Shown: positions 11,127 through 24,210, counted from the stretch's first letter. The stretch: DNA of 64,000 bases from Sipunculus nudus (GCA_026874595.1 CM049306.1:38690019-38754018); one strand, 5' to 3'. Notes: generated by a model not told the origin, from the sequence alone. Program-made: numbers and translations.

Positions 11127-11294
11127 CAGGGGCGGATCTTGGATTTAGGAAAAGGGGGGGGGAGTCCAACCAAGGAGGACTAATGAAAAAAAAAGGATCA
11201 CCAGGTGCGGAAAAGGGGGTTCCAAGCCGCAACATTTTGGCGGATGAAAAAAAAGGGGGGGGGAGGGGGTCCGGACCCCCTGTATCCGCTTCTG
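11127..11294. mobile_element. Short MITE, CAGGGGCGGATC-type ends, copy 2
   Basis: Starts CAGGGGCGGATCTTGGATTT and ends CCCCCTGTATCCGCTTCTG. It is related to 3403-3577 in the same orientation (shared GGATTTAGGA and CCAAGGA text and G-rich interior). Non-coding. Target duplication not resolved. Confidence 0.6.
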
Positions 11295-11299
11295 GTGAA

Positions 11300-14075
11300 G
11301 TGCCGCAAACAGAGCGGATTCAAGTCCAGTCCGCCAGTCCGATCTCCTCTCGTTCGCTATGTGTGCGTCCTGTTTTTCATTAAATTCGACTTGTCTGCCT
11401 GAGGTTGTTTCTACTCAAAACGAACCTTTTCCAGTTGGGAATTGTGGGTAAGGCCGGGACTATTTGTCTCAACTGTCGAACTTCAAAATCAAAGTTTGTT
11501 ACATTTCTAGGAAACACCTTCTATATTTACGTTTCACATGCTTACAAAAAATTACCTACCGCGTGGAGTCCTTACCACAAAAACATCCATGTTTATGTAA
11601 TTTGCCTTGAAAGAATTCTTGTGCAACATATTTGAACGGACTACATTAACCTCTTCACTACATTTATACCTATATACGCCGCTGGTGTCTTTAGAAGCCC
11701 CGGTGTTTTGTGGGACATAGATTTCACTGCCCTACAACCAAAACCACCAGATTCGTATTTTTGTGGGTCGGATTCTGCGTAGTGTGAGGAAATATACCAC
11801 CGGTCAGCCTCAGGTTTTCTTCTAGAGAGCTCTGGATTTGTTTGCAATAGTATACACTCATATATCCTTATTATGGGTCATAAATAAACTGTAAACAAAA
11901 TATTAATTTTTGCACTCTTATAATAAGGAGAGGCGTTGGTGTGTCCTTTGCTTATTTCAACAAAAGAGTAAACAAAAGTTTTTTTAACAGTCATCATTCC
12001 ATTATAGCCCCTATTCTGAAATCTGTTCTATTTAAATTAATAAAGCCTGTGGTAATTTCGAAAAAGTAGTTCTTTTGACAAAAGTCACAATTTATTTACC
12101 TATAGGCACCAACATTTAGCATATTATATTACATATATACTGAATTTAAACATTCCATTAATATCATAATTAAAACTTAATTCATTTAAACATAATTTCC
12201 AGAAAATGTTACTTGGTCCATGATGTTTAAAGCCTTAATTTAGGCAGAGTATGTACCCAGCTGACATGCTAATTACACGTAATTAAACTGTAAGTTAATT
12301 GGCGGGGGAGGGCAAGGTGTGTATAGATTCTCAGGAAGTTTTAATTACACTTTGATGGAAATGTTCCAGAACTTTTATCAGTAAAAAAAAATCTACCCTT
12401 ATTGATTAATTATCCAATACAGGAGGCGGATGTCAGATCATCATGCAGTTTAATTATCTAATTACTTAATTCAGCTTCTCTGGCCTGTATGCCAAAAGTA
12501 AAGCATTATTGAGTCAGTGTAAAGTTTCAGCATTTTGTGAGGGGGGAGTTTTTTTTAAATAATTTTGGTCGATTTGGAAACTTGTTAAAATTAGCAACCA
12601 AAGGTAGCAGTTTTACATATTTATATAAAATGTTTATATAGTGAAAAAATATCAAGTATAATATCCTTGAGGATATCCTTAATATGCATGGGGATTTACC
12701 TTAAACATAAACCTATGTCACAAGTAACATTTAGTTCACTCAGGGAATCAGTTAGCCATGACAACATAAAACTCAGGCATTAAAAAAATGCTGGCGGTCT
12801 GCCGCTGACTTAAAGTTTGATCAATTTATGAGTTCGTATAATAAAATCAAATGTATATGCAGCCATTAAACTCCTGCAACAAATATTTATTAGACACATT
12901 CTAAACATATAGAAAAGCTAACACAATAGAAAATCCAAGTGCTTTTAGAATAGTCCTTTCCTCGTTCAGATACCATACGCCAACTGTCGGTAACAACAGA
13001 AACTATGCGTGCGGGTCCATTATATCGATAAAAGAGGCCATATTTCCGTTGTATCTGAAATGATACAAGGTACTGTTCTACTTTATTCATATATATATTG
13101 GATGCTCCAGTCGGTATCTTTAATATCCGCTTTATACCTTGCGGGCTCATCACATGTTACTGTGGCGTCAAGGGGGGGGGGGGGGGGGGGGGGCGCGGAT
13201 GACTCGTAGACACACACATATGTAAAATACATACATGTATATGCAAAAAATGATATATATATATGTTTATATATATATATATATACATTAATGTATAAAT
13301 CCCTCTCAATAATTCCATACAAAATAGTAATGTTTTTAATTCCAATAAGAAATATGTGCATAAGATGTATAATTAGCATATTTGCAAAATCAAACCTATA
13401 ATGTTATAGGAATTTCATCATGGTGATTTAGAAACTTTAATCAGTATCAGACTAAGTGAAATTCCGAGAGGACAGGGTCACGCTCGAAAGATGAGATGCG
13501 ATCTTTACACGATTTTTTAGTTTAGAATTCTAGTGTAAACACTGCTTAAAAAGCTAGTTTACAAGCTGCGTTTTTGTAGCATACAAATCTTGGCTTTAAT
13601 ATGTATGATCAGTTGCTCCGAATGTTCCTCTTTAATTATTATTTTATTATTGATGTCATGGAGTAGGAATATGAAACCGATCTTTAATGTATACATTTAA
13701 CATCTAGTTTTTAAAAGAATATCATTATTTAAGTATTTTTCCTAAATAATGTAATTACACTAACGATCCAGAGATGCTGGCAATTAGAGGTATAGCTATA
13801 TATCAGCTTAACCCTTAATCGCCCTACACAGGTGTAGGGGTGTAGGTGTGTATTAACATTAATAATCCCAAAGACATGATCTGCTATACGATCGGGATCT
13901 GTGTCACCTGTCTGTGTGGCGTCCGGTCTAACAGACAATAACACCTGCAGTGGTTCATTAACTGCTGAGACGGAATAGGTCATAAAGTCAAAAATCTATG
14001 TCTCTACAGACAGGGCAAAGGGGCTTACTGGACGGCTGGATATTCTGTATATGCCGTGCACTATCAAATGCTCTG

Positions 14076-14078
<3 letters not shown>
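11300..14078. other. Intergenic, no gene seen
   Basis: Contains a long poly-G run (about 13171-13192) and short TA tracts (13250-13286). No ORF here shows domain-like sequence or codon structure beyond chance. The Pro-rich minus-strand ORFs near 13083-13379 are translations of the poly-G run. Confidence 0.5.
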
Positions 14079-14134
<56 letters not shown>

Positions 14135-14188
14135 AACTAAACTAGGTTTTCTGCAGGCATTTCATGACTAATTGTTTCGTATCTCACG

Positions 14189-14239
<51 letters not shown>

Positions 14240-14326
14240 AGAACTAAACTAGGTTTTCTGCAGGCATTTCATGACTAATTGTTTCGTATCTCACGCTCAG
14301 AGCGTGTGGCACTCTTCAGATGTTGT

Positions 14327-14367
<41 letters not shown>
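14079..14367. repeat. Tandem unit made of (TA)n plus a ~62-bp unique sequence
   Basis: A TA tract (14079-14130) is followed by a ~62-bp sequence with AACTAGGTTTTCTGCAGGCA, then a second TA tract (14192-14236) and the same ~62 bp again (to ~14300), then a third TA tract (14330-14367). The second copy continues into GCTCAGAGCGTG...CTCTTCAG. Read on the minus strand this gives CTGAAGA, a 7-bp hairpin (CACGCTC/GAGCGTG) and GAAAC, the same layout as at 10677-10840. Confidence 0.8.
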
Positions 14368-14372
<5 letters not shown>

Positions 14373-14379
14373 ATATGTT

Positions 14380-15020
14380 AAAGGCCGTACACACTGACCT
14401 GCGGCCACACTATGGAAGCGCGTCAGGGAAGCAAATACGATGTACATGTAATTTCCCATGGAAAGGGTTATTTTTTTTTACAAAAACCGCTTAAGCAAGA
14501 TAATTCTTTTGTTCAACTCGCCGCCTCGGCGTCCTGTTTGTGAGAGTTGCTCAATCATGCTACATTAGTGCTTGTCATACGAGTGACTGTTTACAATGCC
14601 AACGATTAGCTGATTGGTTGCTCGCTGCCTGTTCTGCTCATGATAATTTATTTATTAATATGCTACCACGGTCACGTTAGTTCATGGTTAAGACGATTAA
14701 TTAAAACGGTCTACAGAATTTAAAGGTGAAAGGAATATCCCAATGTCCTTGTGAAAACTTTTAATTCAATATGAGATTGACACACAATGAATATTTCAGA
14801 CATATATATATATATAGACTAGCTGAAGGTGGACCATTTTCGGCCTTGCCAAATCTCTATGATGTCAGCGACAGGATATGACTTCTTCATTACACCATAA
14901 GATTCGTGCATTTAAAACCTAAAATTACAAATAATATATCAGTGTTATTAAATGGTTAGGCCCACCTTATATTCATAATTCAAAAGACATCACCGTCAAG
15001 AAGCCATGGACTTATCCTTT
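14380..15020. other. Intergenic, nothing recognised
   Basis: No supported gene or boundary-defined repeat apart from a short TA tract near 14803-14816. Confidence 0.5.
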
Positions 15021-15045
15021 AATATATATATATATATATATATAC

Positions 15046-15464
15046 TGTGGTTGCCTTTTTATTCGCGAGGGTTTAAATTTCGCGATGTTCGCGAATATTA
15101 AATTATCGCGAATATTGAACCCTCGGGTATAAAATGCTTCATCAACTAAGATGAACAAGAGGGCATTAGTTATCCCACCTCTGGAAACAACATAATCAGG
15201 AAACTAATCAGTATTGAAACACGCGGTTATCATATGAAATATATCAACTGTTACACAGGTCATAAGTGAATGACTGAACCAGAAATGATTGATATATTGT
15301 AGGATTTTTTCTAAATTAAAAATCAATACAAATACGATGTATATGTAAACTGCTGTACTTAGATGGTATACGTTGTGCTACAATCGCGAAAATGAAACCC
15401 TCGCGAAGCGCTAAAAAAGAAAAAATCGGGAAATTTCAGCCTCGTGAATATAAACCAACCAAAG
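15046..15464. mobile_element. Candidate degenerate MITE (GGTT...CGCGAGGGTTT arms)
   Basis: The left end reads TGGTTGCCTTTTTATTCGCG and the right end, reverse-complemented, reads TTGGTTGGTTTATATTCACG, so the outer ~35 bp are imperfect inverted repeats. Both arms carry CGCGA...AACCCTCG-type subrepeats. Similar CGTGA/AACCCTCACGAA text occurs at about 22815-23235. No coding capacity. The short TA stretches on both sides hide any target duplication. Confidence 0.45.
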
Positions 15465-15479
15465 AATATATATAATGGA

Positions 15480-16940
15480 TTTAGATGGCCAGGGACCAAT
15501 TCAAAGGGATGGTAGTTCTTAATTGGAGTTGTGACCAAGCGCGAAAACATTTTTGAGCAAACTTGCATATTTAAAAAAAATAATATTTTTTTCGATTTAT
15601 TCAACAGACGCAATTTTTCTAAATCCCAGGTTTCATCATACCATTTTGGCCAAAAGCTTTGGCACGCTGAAAAGTCGGAAAATGGCTACTGATGTCTTTA
15701 TATATATATATATAGGTTTCCAATTTTTAATATGTCAATTTTATCTTATTATTGTATTCGTAGAAGGATTGAAAACAGTACTTACACCATCCATGCAACA
15801 ACTTTATCATTTATATATGCATTTTTTTTCACCCTGAAATATTTATCCGAAACTGGACTCATCACAATATTTCAACACCTTGGTCATAGAGCAAGTGGCA
15901 GACAATTTGAGCACTCAATCCCCGTTTCTACTTGTTCAATCATTTATTAACTTTGCGTGCGTGCGTGTTTTCATCTTTTTCAGACGTACCCTATTACCTG
16001 ATGTGACCCACTTTTCACCTGTTGCGGCATGTCTGCTAGTGCTGGGTACTATCCAGAAACAGATTCAAGGAGATTTAAATTACTCTCCGTCTGAAGATGT
16101 CACGAAATGGAATTTCTCATCTTCCCCTTTTAACGCATGTATATAAACAGTCGGTCCTGCTTAATCGACTATATCGTATAATTGTATATCCCCTTTAATT
16201 GTATAAAATAATGAAAACTAAAACCTTTTCCTATGTCTTCTTAATGAAATTCTCCGCTTATCTGAATATCTAATAAATGGATATATCGGGTAATTGTATA
16301 GTAAAATCCGTCCATCATGCACGACAATCCCGGATATTCATGTGCGACAACGGTCTCATGGACTACTGACCGCCAGGTGCGCTAATAGTCTTTGATATTG
16401 CTCGAGCCACCGGCTGAAATAGTTTCCCTTCATGATAACATGCTTGGTTAAATATATGTTTGATGCGTTAACTCTACACGTGCTCCCTGGACAAACTGTC
16501 ACATTGAAGGTTGCATTATAAACAGCGGATACGCTATAAAAATGGTCTTTTATTTGAGAGAATTACCTGTACGGTAAATCAGTGAATATGTTTTATAGTT
16601 CATAAAAAAAAATCCGTAAGGGAAACAGTATCGATTCGTTTTTTATAGTTTCGAAGTTTGAATACGTATTTTGCCGGCCTTATGTGACTTCTCAATTTAT
16701 TTACCTTTGAAATAGTCATGTGATCGGTATGCAGCTAGCCATGCATAGCACATAGGATCGAACTAACAATGGTTTTGAGTAGAAACGATCTCTGGCGGAA
16801 GAATGAAGTGTTCCAGAAACGTTGTTTTTTAAGACCACATACGAACAGGTTAACGTGTAGAAATAAAAATCTTTTAGGAATATTGCTAAACAACATGACC
16901 TTTGACACATTCACGTGATCGTTAGGCAGTCAGCCATTAT
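15480..16940. other. Intergenic, no gene seen
   Basis: No supported gene. At 16148 the text CAGTCGGTCCTGCTTAA may be a transposon end; its near-inverse (TTAAACGGGACCGACTA) lies at 20071-20087. Confidence 0.45.
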
Positions 16941-16949
16941 GCTGGATCG

Positions 16950-19632
16950 TTTTAGTTCAGCTATCACTCTTCGTCCGGCGTCCGTCTGTCCGGCCGTCTG
17001 GCCGTCCGTCCGTTAACAGGGCACAAATCGTAACCGCTGGACATAGAATCTTCTAAGTTCTAGGGAGGTCCATAAAAAAATCTCCTAGGAAACCTGAAAT
17101 TATGTCTCTGTTACCCATATTCACCGAGCTATGGGTCTTGTATGTAACCCCAAGTATAATAAAAAAAATATATATAGACATATACATAAGCTTAAGTATC
17201 TGAATAATTTATGCACTGATGGCCATGATTTTTTGCATGCCTATTGATCATGGAGTGTTTCATCAGTTCCCGCAGACTGGTAACGCCATCTGTATTTTTT
17301 AGAATATTTACGCATTTTTCTCTATTTTTGAGACCTTCACATAAAGCCTCGTCTTGTAACATGGCACAAATCGTAACCCCTGGACTTAGAATCTTCATGA
17401 AATTCTGAAATTAGGTCTCTGTTACCCATATTCTCCGAGCTATGGAGCTTGTAAGTACCCCTCAGAATAATAAAGATTTGATACAAAGGCTTTTGTATCT
17501 GAATAACTACTGCATTGATCACCATGGTTCTTTGCATGAATATTGATCATGGAGTGTTCCACAATTTCATTTGCAAACTGGTGGTGCCACCTGAATTTTT
17601 TCAAACTTTTTCAAATTTTTTTCTCTATTTTTGATACCTTTAAAGAAGCTGTCATCCGTTAACAGGGCACAAATCGTAACTGCTGGATCTGGAATCTTTG
17701 AACTTGACATCGATGGAGGTCCATGAAAAGTTTCTGTTGAAACATGAAATTAGGTCTCTGTTACCCATATCCTCCGAACTATCGGGCTCTTACGTACCCC
17801 TCAGAATAATTAAAATTTTGATACAAAAGCCCGAGTATCTGAATAACTAATGCATTTATCACCATGATTCTTTGCATGAATATTGGTCATGGAGTGTTTC
17901 ATCAGTTCTTGCAAACTGGTGGCGCCACCTGTATTTTTTCTAATCTTTAAGATTGTTTTCTCTATTTTTGAAACCTTCAAGGACGCTGTCATCTGTTAAC
18001 AAGGCACACATTGTAACCACTGGACCTGGAATTTTCTCACTAGATATCAAGGGAGGTCCATGAAAAGTCTCTGTGGAAACATGAAATTAGGTCCCTGTTA
18101 CCCATATCCTTTGAGCTATGGGGCTCCAGTATCTGAATAACTAATGAACTGATGGCCATGATTTTTTGCATGCCTATTGATCATGGAGTGTTTCATCAGT
18201 TCCTGCAGAATGGTGGTGCCACCTGTATTTTTCCGAATTTTTACGCATTTTTTCTCCAATATTGAGACCTTCACATAAAGCCTCATTTTATAACAGGGCA
18301 CAAATAATAACTGCTGGACCTAGAATCTTCACAATTGACATCTAGGGAGGTCCATGAATAGTCTTTATAGAAATCTGAAATACGATTTCTGTACCCATAT
18401 CCTCTGCGCTATGGGGCTCGTAAGTACCCCCCACAATAATTAAAAATATGATACCAAAACTCTGCGTTCGCTTCCAGAGAACTTCTCTGAGACCCTTGGA
18501 CCTATCTTTCCAAAACACAACTTAGTTGTTCCTTTACCCATGTAGTTGTCCCTAACAAAGACAGGTGGCACCACCAGCAATCCTTTCTGTGCAGTACGAA
18601 TCTGGGTGTCTTTTAGATCACAGCCCATATCTCGGGAGTGGCTTAATGTATTAAGCTGATCTTATATCTCTCCATCTCGTTATCACGACTGGTGGCGCCA
18701 ACAACAATACTTTTTGCGTGGTGTTCATCTGTGCATTTGCCATCGTCTGGGTGGTTCCTCAATGTATTCGGTTGAAATTGTGAATGTTCATAGATCATCA
18801 ACACCTACATCTCATAAACAAGACTCGTGGCGCCATCTGCAGTCGTTTTTTTTTGTGGTGTTCATCAGTATATTTGCTTTTGATGAAAATTGCTCATATC
18901 TCAGGAATGGTTCAAGATATTGGTCTGAAATTTGGCATGTCCATCTTGGAAAGTTTTCTCATAAACCAAACAGGTGGCGCCACTTACCTGCCCGATTGAG
19001 TAGAATAAATTGATGCTCTTTCCTCAGGAGTGATTTGCCATAGTGGCCTGAAATCGTGCAGATTCATAGATCTTGGACTCCTTCATCTTGTACTCAATTT
19101 TTTAGGCATTTTTTTTCTCTCTATTTTTTTTTATCTTCAAATGAAATGGTAATCTGTTAACATGGCACAAACCGTAACTGTTGAACCTAGAATATTCTTA
19201 CTTGACATCAAGGGGGACTAATAAAAAATCTCCTTGGAAACCTGAAATTAGGTCTGTTACCCATATTCTCCAAGCTACGGGGCTCTAAAGTACCCCCAAG
19301 AATAAATTAAAATTTTATACAAAAGCTCCAGTATCTGTAAAACTAATGTCTTAATAGCCATGATTTTTTGTATATATATTGATCATGGAGTGTTTAATCA
19401 GTTCCTGCATACTGGTGGCACTACCTGTATATTTTCAAATTTTTATGCATTTTTTCTTCTATTTATGAAACCTTCAAATGAAGTGGTCATCTGTCCAAAA
19501 GCCCATTGAAACCAATTTCTAAGGACTTATTACAAAATTCATGATTTGTTGGCACTCTAGCAGTCATTTTGCTCATTGTTCAACATTCCTTGAATTCAGC
19601 TGAGAGTCATGGCCCATGGGCCACAAGTTATA
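16950..19632 (+). mobile_element. Core-repeat element array A (HINE/pearl-like)
   Basis: The array starts with a Tccg-rich microsatellite (GTCCGTCTGTCC..., 16971-17012). It continues with ~295-340-bp units that open with GTTAACAGGGCACAAATCGT or variants near 17012, 17354, 17656, 17995, 18290 and 19154. Units share ATTAGGTCTCTGTTACCCAT, GATCATGGAGTGTTTCATCA and the 12-bp palindrome GGTGGCGCCACC (for example 17918-17929). A diverged stretch (18440-19100) has shorter ~140-bp subrepeats around GGTGGCGCCA. The array ends at about 19592-19632 with CAGCTGAGAGTCAT and the hairpin TGGCCCATGGGCCA. The microsatellite-core repeat-hairpin layout resembles Helentron-associated HINEs and the bivalve pearl elements; this class is inferred. 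Confidence 0.75.
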
Positions 19633-19639
19633 AATTAAA

Positions 19640-20082
19640 TACACTAACAGATGAATGCCCAGTAATTCTTTCTTTCTTTAATATAAACAAACAAAATGTT
19701 TTATGAAAAAACAAAATCCTTGAGGAATCGTATACACTTGAACATTTGATATATTCAAGTGATCGTTTAGCTGCAAGCCACTGGCAGTAAGAACGTTTTT
19801 TTATCAATATTTAATGCAACAGGTGAATATAAAGTATTTTTTCCATTGAAGGTGTTTATAATTAAATAAAATATATAATAATAAATTGAAACATCATTAA
19901 ATGAAAAATTCCAAAACAGATAATTCAGAACCGTCTCAATAATACACACTTAAGCCATCCGATAGCAATTCATGGTATTATAGTTACGGCTACATCATTG
20001 AAATTAATACCCCGTTTATTTGAATATCGCGCTTAAATGAATATAATCGGTTGGCAAATACGATATTTAGTTAAACGGGACC

Positions 20083-20085
<3 letters not shown>
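19640..20085. other. Intergenic, nothing recognised
   Basis: No gene supported. The end of this stretch (TTAAACGGGACCGACTA) resembles the inverse of 16148-16164. Confidence 0.45.
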
Positions 20086-20138
<53 letters not shown>

Positions 20139-20165
20139 TTATTTATTAATTTATATATATATATA
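20086..20165. repeat. (TA)n microsatellite with TTTA stretch
   Basis: TA tract to about 20133, then TTTATTTATT and a second short TA tract to about 20165. Confidence 0.95.
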
Positions 20166-20169
20166 ATAT

Positions 20170-21080
20170 TTCCACGTGTTTATAACGCGGGGTACCCGCC
20201 AGATAATCCACATTCAATTAACAAGGACATTTGAAAGCAAGTCAGGCGAACCAGTGTTTTACAAAAGGCGTTTTGCAGCTGGTGATATATCCACACATAT
20301 GAAACTAACCACAATATAGTTTTACATGTTTTTTTCCGTTTGTCAGCACTAAAATGTTTACTAACAGCTTGTTTGTAAACAAGCTCGTACACATCCGTCA
20401 CAGAGGCGTTATTAACTTTTCCGAAAAGGAAATACCTAGAGTTATTGATATGTACGGAGACATAGCCAGAAATGGCATAAGTTCTATAGAAAGGGAACGT
20501 TCCGTAACAATGCATATACGTGATTCGTTCTAAAAGTGATAATATGCCAAAGCGTGTATATATAGTAAGCTATAAGAACATTTATTCATAACGGCTGTAT
20601 GAATGATTTTGATGCCAGCTGAAGAATGACATAAAGGAAACAAATATTAATGCATTTATCCTTACATAAAACGTTCAGGTGACAACATTTTCTTTAAGTA
20701 ATAGTTTCGTTTCATTCAACCGACTCAGTTTTAAGGTTGTTTGTTAAAATATTAATAACATAAATAACCCCAAAACTGAACGCAGAAATGAATAAACAAA
20801 TTTTTTTTTTTAATTTGTCAGTACCAGTGTATATTTTATCAGCTCAACTAACTAATAATTCCGGTGTCATCTAAAATATGTACACTTTGGTTCAATTTCA
20901 ATATTACTTATCATACTTGCTCCACTGCACTGGGATTCTGAAACAGTGGGATTCTAAGGAGGATGTAAAAACGTTGTCTTTAAGATATTTTACAACCTGA
21001 TTTCTTTCATATTTACTCTCAAACAGAACTGAGGACGGCAGTTTGCATAAAACATGCAATAACTGACATTAGTTTCTTAA
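20170..21080. other. Intergenic, nothing recognised
   Basis: No credible ORF or repeat boundary. The 111-codon minus-strand ORF at 20180-20515 has no recognisable domain and no supporting splice or promoter context. Confidence 0.45.
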
Positions 21081-21084
21081 ATGA

Positions 21085-21795
21085 ACAGCCTGGATAGAAC
21101 TTTTTACTCAAGAAAAAAGGAAAGAAGAATGATTTTAATAGAAATCTTAAATATATTCACCCCTCTTTCCTTGACCTAACTCAAAATGTCATCAAATGTG
21201 AATCGAGGTTAAAGCACTATTCCGAAGCATTCATATGAAGGGTAATTTGTTGCAGTTTATCAAATACAAAGGAAGTTATAGAGATTTTCATTACCCCTAT
21301 TACCCTATACCCCTATCCTGAGATCGTGATCTGCAGATTTTCATAGCGTGGTGCATAAAAACATGCTGTCATAAAAAAGATTGTTCGAATTTTTCACTTG
21401 CATCTATTCTTACAATAAACCAGAGAGCTGTAGCTGACCTCTGATACTAATAATGTTTATATGAGTCTAAAATGGCCAGCTTGGATGGAACTTTTTATTC
21501 AAGAAAAGTATTAAAGAAACAAGATTTTTATAAGAAAATTAAGTTTCATACATTTGTTGACCCCTCTGACCTTGACCATTATTAAAATATTAAGCATATG
21601 ATATGGTTTAATCAAAATTTACACTTTTTTATATGAGGGGTAATTTATTGCAATATAGTAAATACTTAAAGTTATAGATATTCTTATTTCCCTTGCCCCA
21701 TCCTTGGAGCAAGATTTACACATTTTCATTGCCGGAGTAGTGTATAAATGCATGCTGTCACAGAATATTGCGCCACATTAGCACTTGCATCCTCC
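21085..21795. repeat. Diverged tandem duplication, ~390-bp period
   Basis: The sequence at about 21085-21415 (AGCCTGGATAGAACTTTTTA, CACCCCTC...CCTTGACC, GAAGGGTAATTTGTTGCA, ATGCTGTCA, CACTTGCATC) recurs in the same order at about 21475-21795, with roughly three quarters of positions matching by eye. Non-coding. The family is not recognised. Confidence 0.65.
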
Positions 21796-21799
21796 CTGA

Positions 21800-23500
21800 T
21801 GATAACCCTGATAATAGCTAACGCCTTATACCAATTTTCTAGGCGATGGGTTGAGCATTTCAGTTTGAAACCTCTCCTGGCTCTTAGACTAGAAAACCAT
21901 TACCACGGTTACATTAAACCTTACAGGTGTCCATTCACCTACCTTTTGAAAAAGAAAATATGTGATTTCTTGCTTCCTCTGTGTATATATTAATGATTCA
22001 AGGGTAATTTTTGTTGTGAAATGTTCTTATAACGCCTTCGTGAAGGAGAATGACCTTGTTTATCAACAACATGTTTGTGAACACAGCAGTATTGACTAAT
22101 GGGAAAAAATATGTAACCAAAGGTAGGTTGCATATATGCGGATGTAGAAAGCTCACTTGTTACAAAACGCTATTTGATAAGCTCTTGCTTATCGGACTTG
22201 CTGCTAGATGCCCTTGTTGAATTTATTTTGATTATTATGGCGCTCCCTCCCCCATTATTTAAACACGTTGATATAAACAAAACAAGCAACCTGTGTATGG
22301 TGATATCCATTTATTCTGACCTATTTTATAAAAGCTCCAATTAAGGGATTACCTATACTTTATAAAGGTCAGATATATAGGTGCCCCTTTAATATTGACA
22401 AAACCATTTTGTCGCTAGCATCTGCATACGCGATGAGAAATAATTTCAAATAATTGTAGCACCATTTACATACAGGAAATTCCATTCCTGCCAGCACGTC
22501 ATATCAGTCTCAAAATGATGGTCTAGACTCCGTAAATCGTTCTTTTATTTCCTTTGTGTTGCAGTAGTTTGAAAAGTTAACGCCATTCATGCCTCCAACT
22601 GCCGAAGGTTTATTGCATTCATGAGCTTGCTGATACAGCTTTATAAATCATATACCGTGACAAATACTAATGCTATATCAAATTAGTCTGTAGATGATAT
22701 GTTCTTTTTTTTAATTTACCCGTCTCAGCGTAACAGTGAATGGCACTTCACGTGGACGTACCAGTGATCCCTAGCTGTATTGGCTAACAACGTGAATCAG
22801 CGGATGGATATTGACATGTGAGGTTTTCAAATTCGTGAAAGGGAAATTATCGTGAAAATAAAATCTTCGTGCAAATGACGTTGTCTACAGAGGTGAAAGG
22901 TCACTTATGTATAAGCCTCATTGACATCTCATGTATAATATACCAGCGTTCATATTAATGTTTGTTTGTGTTAACTCTAAATTAAAGTTTATATCATAAA
23001 TATAATATCAATTCTTTAAAGTAGTATTTAAAGAAGATTTTCCTCTAAGTCGATGTTTACACGGGTGTTGGTAAACTTGTTTATATATTACGATATTAAT
23101 ATAATGTAATGGTTTTGCAAATTTGTGTGAATTAAAGTAAAGTAACACCGTGGAAATTAAACCCTCACGAAACTTGGAAAAATTGGAATTCGCCAAAAAT
23201 TAAACCAGGGAAAATTAGGCCTATCACGGTATATGTGCATGTATATATCATAGAATAATGATTTCCTAACTTTCTTAAATAAGATGTTTAGCTATATTTC
23301 TGATTATTGTTATCAGGATGTGCCATCAGGGGCGTAGATAGGGGGATAGGGGTTAATATATAAATAAATAGACTTTGGTTCCACTAATGAGTATACTATG
23401 ATATATTTATATCTAAATGGTTTGGAATTAACATATAGCCCTACCTTACTTTTTAAAACCTTATATTTAATTGATATACATTTGATATGTGTCACACAGA
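21800..23500. other. Intergenic; degenerate CGTGA-rich repeat fragments at 22815-23235
   Basis: No gene supported. The part at 22815-22885 and 23130-23235 carries AAACCCTCACGAAACTTGG and related CGTGAAA text that resembles the candidate MITE at 15046-15464. A CAGGGGCGTAGATAGGGGG end near 23328 resembles the left end of the element at 5258. Confidence 0.4.
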
Positions 23501-23510
23501 CAATAAAAGA

Positions 23511-23532
23511 TATATATATATATATATTATAT

Positions 23533-23582
<50 letters not shown>
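23511..23582. repeat. (TA)n microsatellite
   Basis: TA tract with two short interruptions, followed by poly-C runs near 23632-23648 and 23681-23691. Confidence 0.95.
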
Positions 23583-23588
<6 letters not shown>

Positions 23589-23892
23589 GTCTGTTTTATC
23601 CAAATTTTGACTACCCTCCACGCCTGTCATGCCCCCCCCCCCCCCCCACCAATGGGAGTTACTACCCATCCTGCGAGTCATCCCCCCCCCCCACCCTTGA
23701 AGATAAATTTACGCCACACAGTGGCATTAATAAAATTCAATAAATAAACAAAACAGTAATCACAAAGAAATATAAAATAAATATATAAAAATTACCTTTA
23801 TAACTAACCAATACCTAGCCAGGTAAAACAAATGAAACTTACTGGCTTTCTATCTTGTATTCGGAAAGTATGCAAGTTAGTAAATATGTAGT

Positions 23893-23896
<4 letters not shown>

Positions 23897-23968
<72 letters not shown>

Positions 23969-24053
23969 CTATTGTTTCAATTTTGTGATATTATGTTATT
24001 GAAAGGGGTTATATTTGAAAATAAACGCAAAATCAAAAGCGTCAATTAATTGT

Positions 24054-24092
<39 letters not shown>

Positions 24093-24131
24093 TATGATGT
24101 AAGCCTCTCAGATGGAGATTATTTTTCTGTT

Positions 24132-24207
<76 letters not shown>
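23897..24207. repeat. Cluster of three (TA)n microsatellites
   Basis: TA tracts at 23897-23966, 24056-24088 and 24137-24207, the last ending ~330 bp before the coatomer gamma start codon. Confidence 0.95.

Positions 24208-24210
<3 letters not shown>

Noticed and set aside
17192-19013. Series of 60-99-codon ORFs on both strands
   Set aside because: They recur with the core-repeat unit and resemble each other (for example LMKHSM...RHAKNHG), so they are frames of the repeat, not genes.
16950-19632. CRISPR-like array
   Set aside because: The units are ~300 bp long with no short-repeat/unique-spacer structure, and the genome is eukaryotic.
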